Assembly: GCA_903870185.1 (NCBI GenBank)
Contig: CAIQCE010000081.1
Location: 1 to 6,459, forward strand
DNA from: an uncultured Gammaproteobacteria bacterium
GTDB taxonomy: Bacteria > Pseudomonadota > Gammaproteobacteria > Coxiellales > Coxiellaceae
Direction of reading: 5' to 3'
DNA length: 6,459 bases
Under the pieces are notes generated by a model. It was not told where the DNA came from. It searched no databases and saw only the letters and a program-made list of their open reading frames with translations. Below are positions 1 through 5,747 of the stretch, piece by piece; position 1 is the stretch's first letter, and every line of letters begins with the position of its first letter. Made by a program: the position numbers and the translations under genes.

Positions 1-1160
1 TCACGATTGCAACGAATATGGCAGGTCGAGGTACCGATATTGTATTAGGGGGTTCACTCGCGGCGGAGCTTGCTGATTTAAATGACCCAAGTCCAGAAAC
101 CATTGAGGCTGTCAAAGCCGAATGGCAAAAGAGACATGATCAAGTCATCGCATCAGGTGGGTTACATATTGTGGGTAGTGAGCGGCATGAATCACGAAGA
201 ATTGATAATCAATTAAGAGGGCGCTCCGGTCGACAAGGAGATCCAGGTTCCTCCCAATTTTATCTTTCACTCGAAGATAATTTGCTGAGAATTTTTGCTG
301 CAGAACGAATGTCTAATATCATGCGTCGCTTGGGAGTTAATGAAGGTGATGTGATTCAGCACCCTTGGATTAGTCGTGCGATAGAAAATGCACAGCGCCG
401 AGTTGAAGGATTAAATTTCGACATTCGAAAACAATTATTGGAATTCGATGATGTTGCGAATGATCAACGTAAAGTCGTTTATCAGCAACGATTGGAGCTT
501 TTAGAAGCTGAGGATGTCGCTAATTCCATCGTGGAAATGCGTGCTGAAGTGGTGGATGAAGTGGTTTCAGAATTTATGCCATTGGGTAGTTTTGCAGAAC
601 AGTGGGATATTGATGGATTAGAGAAAAAACTTTCCGATGATTTTTCTTTGAAAGTGAATATTAAATCAAAGTTGGAAGAAGATCCTTCGCTTAATGAAGA
701 GACTATTCATCGCTGCATCTTGGAATTATTAGAAGAAAAATTTCGTGAAAAAGAATTGCATTCGGGACCTGCTGCGATTCGCGATTTAGAAAAAAATATT
801 ATGCTGCAAGTTTTGGATGGTAATTGGCGGGAGCAATTGGGGGCGATGGACCATTTGCGTCAAGGTATTCATCTTCGAGGATATGCGCAAAAAAATCCTG
901 CTCAAGAATTTAAGCGAGAATCCTTTAATTTGTTTAAGAGCATGCTAAATGCTGTGAAGCACGAAGTGATTTCGGTATTGAGTCGAGTTGAATTTGCAGC
1001 GGCTCCAGCAGAGCCACAAACTCCTAATTTTTCAATGCAGTTTAATCATACCGAACTTGAAGGCTTGCCCGAAAATGTGCCTGAAAAAATAGGTCGAAAT
1101 GATCTTTGTCATTGTGGATCTGGGAAAAAGTTTAAGCAGTGCCATGGAGTGCTGGGGTGA
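1..1160 (+). CDS. secA: Protein translocase ATPase SecA, C-terminal part (5' end outside window)
   Basis: SecA is the ATPase motor that pushes unfolded preproteins through SecYEG at the inner membrane. The reading frame is open from the window edge; the first full codon is at position 3 (TIATN, then the Met at 18). Numbering from that Met: the end of nucleotide-binding domain 2 carries ATNMAGRGTDI and QLRGRSGRQGD (65-75). The helical scaffold follows (FDIRKQLLEFDDVANDQR, 134-151), then the two-helix finger (about 257-310), whose tip GIHLRGYAQKNP holds the conserved Tyr (289). A linker of about 30 residues (327-358) leads to the zinc-binding tail CxCx8CH (C364, C366, C375, H376), which in the family binds SecB and phospholipids. 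Roughly the first 500 residues are missing because the window starts inside the gene. The variable linker is shorter than that of E. coli. The identification is very secure. Confidence 0.98.
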   Translation, partial: TIATNMAGRGTDIVLGGSLAAELADLNDPSPETIEAVKAEWQKRHDQVIASGGLHIVGSERHESRRIDNQLRGRSGRQGDPGSSQFYLSLEDNLLRIFAAERMSNIMRRLGVNEGDVIQHPWISRAIENAQRRVEGLNFDIRKQLLEFDDVANDQRKVVYQQRLELLEAEDVANSIVEMRAEVVDEVVSEFMPLGSFAEQWDIDGLEKKLSDDFSLKVNIKSKLEEDPSLNEETIHRCILELLEEKFREKELHSGPAAIRDLEKNIMLQVLDGNWREQLGAMDHLRQGIHLRGYAQKNPAQEFKRESFNLFKSMLNAVKHEVISVLSRVEFAAAPAEPQTPNFSMQFNHTELEGLPENVPEKIGRNDLCHCGSGKKFKQCHGVLG

Positions 1161-1180
1161 TGAGGTTGGCGACCTATTTT

Positions 1181-1198
1181 GGTGTCAGGCACTATAAT
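1181..1198 (+). promoter_or_regulatory. Possible mutT promoter -10 box next to a GGTGTCAGGCAC motif
   Basis: A perfect TATAAT lies at 1193-1198, 24 bases before the chosen mutT start, directly after GGTGTCAGGCAC (1181-1192). No good -35 box is found at 16-18 bp; the best TTGGCG (1166-1171) is 21 bp away, which is too far. The GGTGTCAGGCAC motif recurs in slightly changed form on the minus strand at 3341-3329, so this may be part of a dispersed repeat rather than a promoter. mutT could equally be read through from secA. Confidence 0.3.
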
Positions 1199-1222
1199 TG
1201 GATTTAATTGCATGAGGTCTTC

Positions 1223-1621
1223 GTGTTAAAAGTCGCTGTCGGTGTATTGATTAATTCAGATCAAAAAATTTTGGTCGCCTTACGTTCTGTTTCTCAGGAG
1301 CATGGTAATCTTTGGGAGTTTCCAGGTGGAAAAATTGAATCTGGGGAAAATGCCTATGAGGCTTTATGTCGCGAGCTCTTGGAAGAAATTGGGATTAGCG
1401 TTTTAGAAGCTGAACCTTTAATTAAACTGAAGCATTCCTACCCTAGTTATGAAGTTGAACTGGATACTTGGAGAGTGATTCGTTATGAGGGCAAACCTCA
1501 GGGTTTGGAATCTCAGCCTCTTGCATGGGTGAGTCTATCTGAACTTAAGGAATTGAAATTACCGGGAGCCAATCATCCGATTGTAGAGGCTATAGAAGTA
1601 TTGCTGCTTTCTAATCCTTGA
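1223..1621 (+). CDS. mutT: 8-oxo-dGTP diphosphatase MutT (Nudix hydrolase)
   Basis: MutT hydrolyses 8-oxo-dGTP to the monophosphate in the cytoplasm and so prevents A:T to C:G transversions. The protein (132 residues, close to E. coli MutT at 129) starts MLKVAVGVLIN and carries WEFPGGK followed by a complete Nudix box Gx5Ex7REUxEExGU (about residues 36-58: G, E, then RELLEEIGI), the metal- and pyrophosphate-binding site. The end LPGANHPIVEAI resembles the E. coli C-terminus. The start is GTG at 1223 because GAGG at 1214-1217 sits 5 bases upstream and the product then aligns with E. coli MutT; an in-frame TTG at 1208 would add five residues without a clear ribosome site. It lies 62 bases after secA on the same strand, an arrangement common in gammaproteobacteria. 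Other Nudix enzymes cannot be fully excluded, but size and position favour MutT. Confidence 0.93.
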   Translation: MLKVAVGVLINSDQKILVALRSVSQEHGNLWEFPGGKIESGENAYEALCRELLEEIGISVLEAEPLIKLKHSYPSYEVELDTWRVIRYEGKPQGLESQPLAWVSLSELKELKLPGANHPIVEAIEVLLLSNP

Positions 1622-1627
1622 TGCTTT

Positions 1628-1661
1628 TGTAGGTTGGTCCCAAGCGTAGAGCGGGCCAACA
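1628..1661 (+). repeat. REP-like palindromic repeat, copy 1
   Basis: The copy starts TGTAGGTTGGTCCCAAGCG and ends GCGGGCCAACA. GTTGG near the start pairs with CCAAC near the end, giving an imperfect hairpin. It fills most of the 44-bp gap between the convergent mutT and zapD stop codons and may stop or stabilise both transcripts, although no T-run follows. The GTAG at the foot of the hairpin resembles the conserved tetranucleotide of REP elements. Confidence 0.85.
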
Positions 1662-1665
1662 CTCC

Positions 1666-2442
1666 CTAAATCCGACAATAACAGAACTCAAACTCAATAT
1701 CCCGATGCGGTTGAGTCTCGCGCTTTCCATCTAGATAATTCATTCCCAAAAAATGAATAGACATTCGATGTTTGCCTATACTTACTTCAGGGTAAAGACC
1801 TAAGTCTGTTGGTATCGTAATGCGAATTAATTGGCCCGGCTGAGTGGAATTTAATGTTCGTTGGTAAAAGCCTTCAGTGGCAATAATTTTTTCAGGAATC
1901 GTACTGTCTCGCATCAGCTTTAAAATGATCCCACATATTTTTTCTAATAAATTAAATTCCTCATACCAACTTAGCAATTGTTCATGTTGTTGCTCAATAT
2001 CTTGGCGTAACCAAAGGGCAAAAACGGGCAGTGAGAAATCACAGGCTCCCCCTGGATTATGAAGCTGCATGCGGATGCTGTTAAGAAACTCATGGTTCCT
2101 TAAAGAATCCGCTATTTTAGTATGGGTGCTATGTAATTGATTGATCAAAGGATCAAGCTCAGAAAGTATCTGCATCAATTCTTTGCGATTAATATGAGGA
2201 GATTCCTGAAGTTGATTCAAGGTGGCCATATTCTGAGTGAGCGTCTGAGTCAGCCGAGATTTTAAATCAGGCCTTTCAATGACATTAAGGATCTCTATTA
2301 ATACGGCAATACTGGTTCGGCTACTTTGTTTGGATGTACGTTTAATATTGGCATGAAATTGAGAGAATAGATGTTCCAAACGCAGACAGATTCGAATGCA
2401 TTCATTTAAGGGGTGTTCATAACAGATTAGCTGGGTGGTCAT
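1666..2442 (-). CDS. zapD: Cell division protein ZapD (FtsZ-bundling, DUF1342 family)
   Basis: ZapD binds the C-terminal tail of FtsZ and bundles FtsZ filaments at the division ring in the cytoplasm. The 258-residue protein is close to E. coli ZapD (247). It shows the family's YEHPLNECIRICLRLEHLF opening (E. coli FEHPLNEKMRTWLRIEFL), an alpha-helical N-terminal part, the central NPGGACDFSLPVFALWL (E. coli IPGGCCSFDLPTLHIWL), and a C-terminal half with GFYQR and LYPEVSIGKHRMSIHFL, ending in an FEF(C) strand like E. coli FELACC. The start has AGGAG three bases upstream, a rather short spacing. It lies 186 bases downstream of coaE, the usual coaE-zapD order. The small zinc protein gene yacG, which often follows zapD, is absent: only 44 bases separate this stop from that of mutT. 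Confidence 0.95.
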   Translation of the reverse strand: MTTQLICYEHPLNECIRICLRLEHLFSQFHANIKRTSKQSSRTSIAVLIEILNVIERPDLKSRLTQTLTQNMATLNQLQESPHINRKELMQILSELDPLINQLHSTHTKIADSLRNHEFLNSIRMQLHNPGGACDFSLPVFALWLRQDIEQQHEQLLSWYEEFNLLEKICGIILKLMRDSTIPEKIIATEGFYQRTLNSTQPGQLIRITIPTDLGLYPEVSIGKHRMSIHFLGMNYLDGKRETQPHRDIEFEFCYCRI

Positions 2443-2483
2443 AAGCTCCTGCCATCACATCCAGGTGAATACAAAACAGTCTA

Positions 2484-2513
2484 ATAGTAGCATGATTCCT
2501 AATGATTTTTAAA
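2484..2513 (-). promoter_or_regulatory. Predicted sigma-70 promoter for zapD
   Basis: Read on the minus strand, an extended -10 TGC-TACTAT (TG at 2492-2491, box at 2489-2484) lies 18 bp after a weak -35 TTTAAA (2513-2508). Transcription would start near 2477, leaving a leader of about 35 bases with the AGGAG ribosome site. This would let zapD be transcribed independently of coaE, consistent with the unusually wide gap between them. Confidence 0.4.
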
Positions 2514-2525
2514 GGATTAATAGTG

Positions 2526-2566
2526 GTTGTGCACCTGGTGGCGTTTACCTATAAGGTGTGCACAAC
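2526..2566. repeat. Inverted repeat GTTGTGCAC / GTGCACAAC between coaE and zapD
   Basis: GTTGTGCAC (2526-2534) is exactly complementary to GTGCACAAC (2558-2566), with 23 bases between. Each arm contains the 6-bp palindrome GTGCAC, and a further short dyad ACCT-ATA-AGGT (2547-2557) sits inside. It could be a transcript hairpin between the two genes or a binding site for a dimeric protein. No T-run follows on either strand, so it is not a classic intrinsic terminator. Confidence 0.5.
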
Positions 2567-2582
2567 TCCATGCTATATCTTG

Positions 2583-2613
2583 TGTAGGTTAGCGCCAAGC
2601 ATAGCGCAGCCCA
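2583..2613 (+). repeat. REP-like palindromic repeat, copy 2 (degenerate)
   Basis: This copy reads TGTAGGTTAGCGCCAAGC then ATAGCGCAGCCCA. It matches the other copies at its 5' half (TGTAGGTT, CCAAGC) but has a diverged 3' arm; the GCGC arms still pair. It lies 15 bases beyond the coaE stop codon, so it would be in the 3' part of the coaE transcript. Confidence 0.7.
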
Positions 2614-2628
2614 TCGTTCGCTTGGATT

Positions 2629-3225
2629 CTATTCAACTCTTGCCTTGGAATACATCTGATCTAAATGAGCTACCTGTTCCTCCAAAGCCCTAATATCGCT
2701 CTCATTAACAATAATATCATCGGCGATACTAAGCCTCTGTTCACGGCTATGTTGGCTTTCAATAATCTTAAAAGCCTCCTCTCGAGTGGAGTGGTCTCGG
2801 ACTTGAATTCGTTGAAGCTGGGATTCTAAGGGGCAGTCCACCACGCAGATTCTATCGATGAAATCGATGCCTTTTGATTCACTTAATAAGGGGATTACGA
2901 TGATGCAATAGGGGGCGCTGAGTATTGCCAGCTGCTTTTTGATTTCACTGCGGATCAGGGGGTGTAGCAAGTTTTGTAGCCATAAGCGAGCTTCAGGATG
3001 ATCGAAAATCCATTGTCGTAAAGCAGCTCGATTCAATGAGTTATTGGGATTCAATATCTGAGGACCAAAGTGCTTAACAATAGAATTATAGGCTTGAGAG
3101 CTAGGTTCTACGACCGATCGGGCTAATAAATCAGAGTCGATGACAGGGGCACCTCGTTTAGCAAAGAGCTCTGCAACAGCTGATTTCCCTGATGCCACTC
3201 CCCCTGTTAATCCCACTTTTAGCAT
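2629..3225 (-). CDS. coaE: Dephospho-CoA kinase CoaE
   Basis: CoaE phosphorylates the 3'-hydroxyl of dephospho-CoA with ATP, the last step of coenzyme A synthesis. The 198-residue protein (E. coli 206) begins MLKVGLTGGVASGKS with a Walker A loop (residues 8-15, GGVASGKS). VIDSDLLARSVVEP (28-41) follows, with the conserved acidic residues D30 and D32 of the nucleotide/CoA site, then HPEARLWLQNLLHPLIR, typical of the family. Later RDHSTREEAFKIIESQ matches the lid region. The start is ATG at 3225, with GGGA 8 bases upstream; an in-frame ATG at 3261 would add 12 residues encoded by a partial REP copy and is rejected. zapD lies downstream. In many relatives pilD lies directly upstream of coaE; here two unknown genes on the opposite strand intervene. 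Confidence 0.97.
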   Translation of the reverse strand: MLKVGLTGGVASGKSAVAELFAKRGAPVIDSDLLARSVVEPSSQAYNSIVKHFGPQILNPNNSLNRAALRQWIFDHPEARLWLQNLLHPLIRSEIKKQLAILSAPYCIIVIPLLSESKGIDFIDRICVVDCPLESQLQRIQVRDHSTREEAFKIIESQHSREQRLSIADDIIVNESDIRALEEQVAHLDQMYSKARVE

Positions 3226-3245
3226 AATTGATTTCCCAAATAAGA

Positions 3246-3260
3246 TGTAGGCTGGACCCA
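3246..3260 (+). repeat. Half copy of the REP-like repeat
   Basis: TGTAGGCTGGACCCA repeats the first 15 bases of the full copy that starts two bases later at 3262 (TGTAGGTTGGCCCCA), with two differences. The 3' arm is missing. It lies just upstream of coaE and produces the misleading in-frame N-terminal extension of that gene. Confidence 0.65.
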
Positions 3261-3261
3261 T

Positions 3262-3295
3262 TGTAGGTTGGCCCCAAGCGCAGCGCGGGCCAACA
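3262..3295 (+). repeat. REP-like palindromic repeat, copy 3 (best-preserved hairpin)
   Basis: The copy begins TGTAGGTTGGCCCCAAGCGC and ends GCGGGCCAACA. GTTGGCCC (3267-3274) pairs perfectly with GGGCCAAC (3287-3294), an 8-bp stem whose loop has a further GCG/CGC pairing. A second small dyad follows at once: ACGAC (3296-3300) with GTCGT (3308-3312). It sits between the divergent coaE and the unknown gene at 3445, at one edge of the inserted block. Confidence 0.9.
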
Positions 3296-3328
3296 ACGAC
3301 CCGTAGCGTCGTCCCGCTAATAAGTTAA

Positions 3329-3341
3329 GGTGCCTGGCTCC
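3329..3341 (-). repeat. Second copy of a GG(T/A)G(T/C)CAGGCAC motif
   Basis: On the minus strand this reads GGAGCCAGGCACC. It shares 10 of its first 12 bases with GGTGTCAGGCAC at 1181-1192 (+). Both copies are intergenic. Two copies in one window suggest a second, shorter dispersed repeat family, but chance is not excluded. Confidence 0.35.
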
Positions 3342-3381
3342 AAAATTCAAAACTCAAAATTTTTCAATTTCGAGAGATGGT

Positions 3382-3398
3382 CTTAATATTACTTTAAT
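3382..3398 (+). promoter_or_regulatory. PmrA-box-like tandem site upstream of the unknown two-gene operon
   Basis: The sequence CTTAATATTACTTTAAT has two half sites, CTTAAT (3382-3387) and TTTAAT (3393-3398), 11 bp apart from start to start. It fits YTTAAK-N5-YTTAAK of the enteric PmrA box exactly. It also fits the pattern CTTAA-N2-TT-N2-CTTAA, which I recall for PmrA-regulated Dot/Icm genes in Legionella and Coxiella, at all fixed positions but one. It lies 46 bases upstream of the ATG at 3445. A clear -10 box is not visible; TATGTT at 3404-3409 is a weak candidate. If real, it would place the operon under the PmrAB two-component system. Confidence 0.55.
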
Positions 3399-3444
3399 CT
3401 ACTTATGTTAATCTAAGACTCGATTGCTATAAAGAGGAATTAAA

Positions 3445-4089
3445 ATGGGCTTGGGTATATACACTTCAGATACGGGAGAAGATCTTTCTCGTTATAAACG
3501 CTTCTGGCGTGATCAGAACAAAAATGAGCTTACTAAAGCCATCGATTTGCTGAAGAACTATCTCGCCCCTCGAAATATCTTTAAACGGGTTTGGAATTAT
3601 TTATTCGGTTCTCGTCATAATAGAGCCGCAGCAGAGGCCTTGATTGCTGAATTAGTAATGGCTCGTGATGAGCGAGGAGTGAAGACCTTGGATTTGAATA
3701 TTTCAAACAGAATAAGAGCTGAGTTACTGGCTTTGGATGGGGTTAAAGGAATAAACCTGAATGGTAGTTACATCTCACGCTTAAAATTTTTAAAGCTGCA
3801 TTGTCAGCCAGCACTGACTGAGTCTTCAGTTGTATTAATGTTGTCTCGAGAGCCAGCCGATTCTGGAGGACCTCATCAGCCAATGAAATTTGATACACAG
3901 GCTCCCCGTATAGCAACCCATTTTATAGCAAGGCATGAAGTCTCTTCACAGAGTTCAGGGCCGACATATCAAATAAGTGGTGGAAATAATGAAGGATATG
4001 ATCAAAGCAGGAGTGCTTACGTAGATGAAAGCGATCCATTAGGAGATGTGCCCCTGCCTGGGCAATTAGCGGGATTATGGCAAAGATAA
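3445..4089 (+). CDS. Unrecognised protein, candidate secreted effector, shares a module with its neighbour
   Basis: I do not recognise this 214-residue protein. The start is well supported: AGAGGA ends 6 bases before ATG 3445. No signal peptide or clear membrane segment is seen; it looks soluble. Residues about 20-96 look helical and charged. Residues 31-119 form a module with LLKNYLAPRN, then TLDLN, IRAELL and NGSYISRLKFL, whose pattern recurs in the next gene. Residues 120-214 are polar and probably loosely structured (PADSGGPHQP, SSQSSGPTYQISGGNNEGYDQS), ending with an acidic DESD and the C-terminus LAGLWQR. Hydrophobic Leu and Trp at -4 and -3 are compatible with a Dot/Icm secretion signal. 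The gene is preceded by a PmrA-like box and followed after 41 bases by the second unknown gene, probably in one transcript. Effector function is inference only; a lineage-specific housekeeping protein remains possible. Confidence 0.85.
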   Translation: MGLGIYTSDTGEDLSRYKRFWRDQNKNELTKAIDLLKNYLAPRNIFKRVWNYLFGSRHNRAAAEALIAELVMARDERGVKTLDLNISNRIRAELLALDGVKGINLNGSYISRLKFLKLHCQPALTESSVVLMLSREPADSGGPHQPMKFDTQAPRIATHFIARHEVSSQSSGPTYQISGGNNEGYDQSRSAYVDESDPLGDVPLPGQLAGLWQR

Positions 4090-4130
4090 TTAATTTTCAT
4101 AAATCAAAATCTTAAATATTGGGGAAAGAA

Positions 4131-5747
4131 ATGACACGACCTATTAAATTTGAAGGCACGATCAACAGTGCGATTTTACAAAAAATAACCGATTTGACAG
4201 GTGAAGTGCAAGAGCGAGAAGCTTTAGCGGGTATTCACCCATATGGAATTGAGTTTGCTGAATATTTGGAAGAAGCTATTTTGCTGGGATATGAGCAAAA
4301 TTTGGATGCCGAGCAGATACGAGTTGTTCAGAAGGCATTTGCAGTGGCCAAACAATCAAAGGATTTTACAAGCACTAATTTTTATTTAGAGAGGAAGGGA
4401 GATGAAGCATTTGAATTTAGAGGTGCGTTTAAGCATCATAATGGAAAGACATATGCCAGCAGTATCCTTGGTTGTTTTGAGGGTAAAATAGAAACGCTAA
4501 TGGTTTTGCCTATTTATACAGACTACCGCACAGGATCTGAAGGTCGGGTATTTGCTGTTCGTTCATCATTTGTTTACGCAGAATTAAAAAAATTTCACAA
4601 AGCAAAAATCCTTGCAAGAGATGGGATAATTTGGTCGGATTTTGATAAAGAAGTGTCCAGTAATTTTCTATTGCTGAATGATTTAGGCGAACGATATGGC
4701 AAGTTTACGGAGATGAGTTGTCTCCCTGTAATTGATGCTGCAGTTGCGGTGTTAAATAATTATGTCCATCCGAAAAACCCATTGGTGAATTTATTCAAAA
4801 AATACACTCGAAAAAACATTCCAAAAATTGAAGGTTTGTTAAGGCAGCTTAGGAGCGCTAAAAGTGCAGGTGAAAGAACATTATCTGTCAACCTGATTGC
4901 AGAAATTAGAAAGCTTTTGGAAGGAACGAAAATCAATTTAGGTAATGGAAAAATTGTAGAAGAAGGGCGACTTGAAACGGATAACGGAAGTGCGGCTCGT
5001 CGTTTGAAATATGTATTGCATCTACATCGTGAAGGCATGAAAACATCTGCTTCAGCAGTTGCTGTTCCCGCACCCATACAGAAAGCTGGAGATGCAGCGA
5101 GAGCAAGAGCTAGTGCTGCCGCTGGAAACAGTGCCATCCCAGCAGCAGCTGGTGCCGGTGCTGGAAGTGCAGTCGCTCATCCCATATCAGCTTCAGCGGC
5201 TCGAGCTTTCGACGGACGAGGGGCTGGAAGACCTTTTGGAGCTACTCAGAAAAGTGGAAAACCGGGTGATCGAAATTCTGCTGAATTTCGCAATCAGTTA
5301 GCGAAGCCAGCCGTTCCAGTTGCAACACATGCTGCAGCGGTAGCTCGTGCAACAGCCTCAGCTGGTGAATCTCGTAACCCATTTGCATCAAAGCCAGCAC
5401 CAGTACGAACATCAATTATTGAGCAGGAGGCGGCAGAGCATGAGCGGAGAAATCCATTGCGCACAGTACTGGAAGCTTATCCACTTATTCCAGCAAGCCA
5501 ACGAGTAGGAGTGCTTGTTGCTCAACCTGATACTCTCAGTGGTGCTGCAGCAAGCTCAAGTGTCTCAGCTGGTGCTCCTGCACCTGCAGTGACTGCAGCT
5601 CATGCTTCTGCAGCAGCGTCATCACCTACAGCGACATCTGCAAGTCCACTCGTGGCTGCTGGTGCATTTGCTCTTAAGTCAGCACCTACAGAAGTGGATT
5701 GCGTTGGTCTGAATGCCAGTGCCACTGCAGCATTGTTTTCGAAATAG
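4131..5747 (+). CDS. Unrecognised protein with Ala-rich tail, candidate secreted effector
   Basis: This is a 538-residue protein without a family I can name. The start is ATG 4131 with GGGGA 5 bases upstream; the in-frame TTG at 4119 is not needed. Residues 1-200 look like a folded mixed helix/strand domain (for example FEFRGAFKHHNGKTYASSIL, 95-112). Residues 203-299 hold the module shared with the preceding gene: VLNNYVHPKN, TLSVN, IRKLL, then NGSAARRLKYV. From about residue 305 to the end the sequence is low complexity and dominated by Ala, Ser, Pro and Gly, broken by more ordinary pieces (NQLAKPAVPV, ERRNPLRTVLEAYPLIP). The C-terminus TAALFSK has Leu and Phe at -4 and -3, compatible with a Dot/Icm signal. 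No signal peptide or clear membrane helices are seen. Base composition of the tail is richer in GC because of Ala codons, not obviously because of transfer. A REP-like element begins at the base after its stop codon. Confidence 0.85.
   Translation: MTRPIKFEGTINSAILQKITDLTGEVQEREALAGIHPYGIEFAEYLEEAILLGYEQNLDAEQIRVVQKAFAVAKQSKDFTSTNFYLERKGDEAFEFRGAFKHHNGKTYASSILGCFEGKIETLMVLPIYTDYRTGSEGRVFAVRSSFVYAELKKFHKAKILARDGIIWSDFDKEVSSNFLLLNDLGERYGKFTEMSCLPVIDAAVAVLNNYVHPKNPLVNLFKKYTRKNIPKIEGLLRQLRSAKSAGERTLSVNLIAEIRKLLEGTKINLGNGKIVEEGRLETDNGSAARRLKYVLHLHREGMKTSASAVAVPAPIQKAGDAARARASAAAGNSAIPAAAGAGAGSAVAHPISASAARAFDGRGAGRPFGATQKSGKPGDRNSAEFRNQLAKPAVPVATHAAAVARATASAGESRNPFASKPAPVRTSIIEQEAAEHERRNPLRTVLEAYPLIPASQRVGVLVAQPDTLSGAAASSSVSAGAPAPAVTAAHASAAASSPTATSASPLVAAGAFALKSAPTEVDCVGLNASATAALFSK

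Noticed and set aside
1208..1222. TTG start giving a 137-residue MutT
   Set aside because: GTG at 1223 has GAGG at correct spacing and gives the family's normal N-terminus; the TTG has no visible ribosome site.
1877..2062. 61-codon open frame opposite zapD
   Set aside because: It is antisense to a well-conserved zapD region and has a Ser/Cys-rich product with no family features.
2502..2693. 63-codon plus-strand open frame over the coaE-zapD gap
   Set aside because: It runs over an inverted repeat, a REP copy and the end of coaE; the product shows no recognisable features and there is no good ribosome site.
3428..3433. TATAAA directly upstream of the first unknown gene as a -10 box
   Set aside because: It overlaps the ribosome binding site region; transcription from it would start within a few bases of the ATG and remove the Shine-Dalgarno sequence.
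4760..5137. 125-codon open frame on the minus strand
   Set aside because: It lies wholly inside the 538-residue gene in antisense, has no ribosome site I can see, and its hydrophobic Ala/Leu runs are the complement of the Ala-rich coding tract.
5059..5301. 80-codon open frame in another plus frame, possible frameshift of the Ala-rich tail
   Set aside because: The main frame continues uninterrupted to a stop at 5745-5747 and keeps the same composition before and after this segment; the second frame is open only because Ala codons avoid stops in it.
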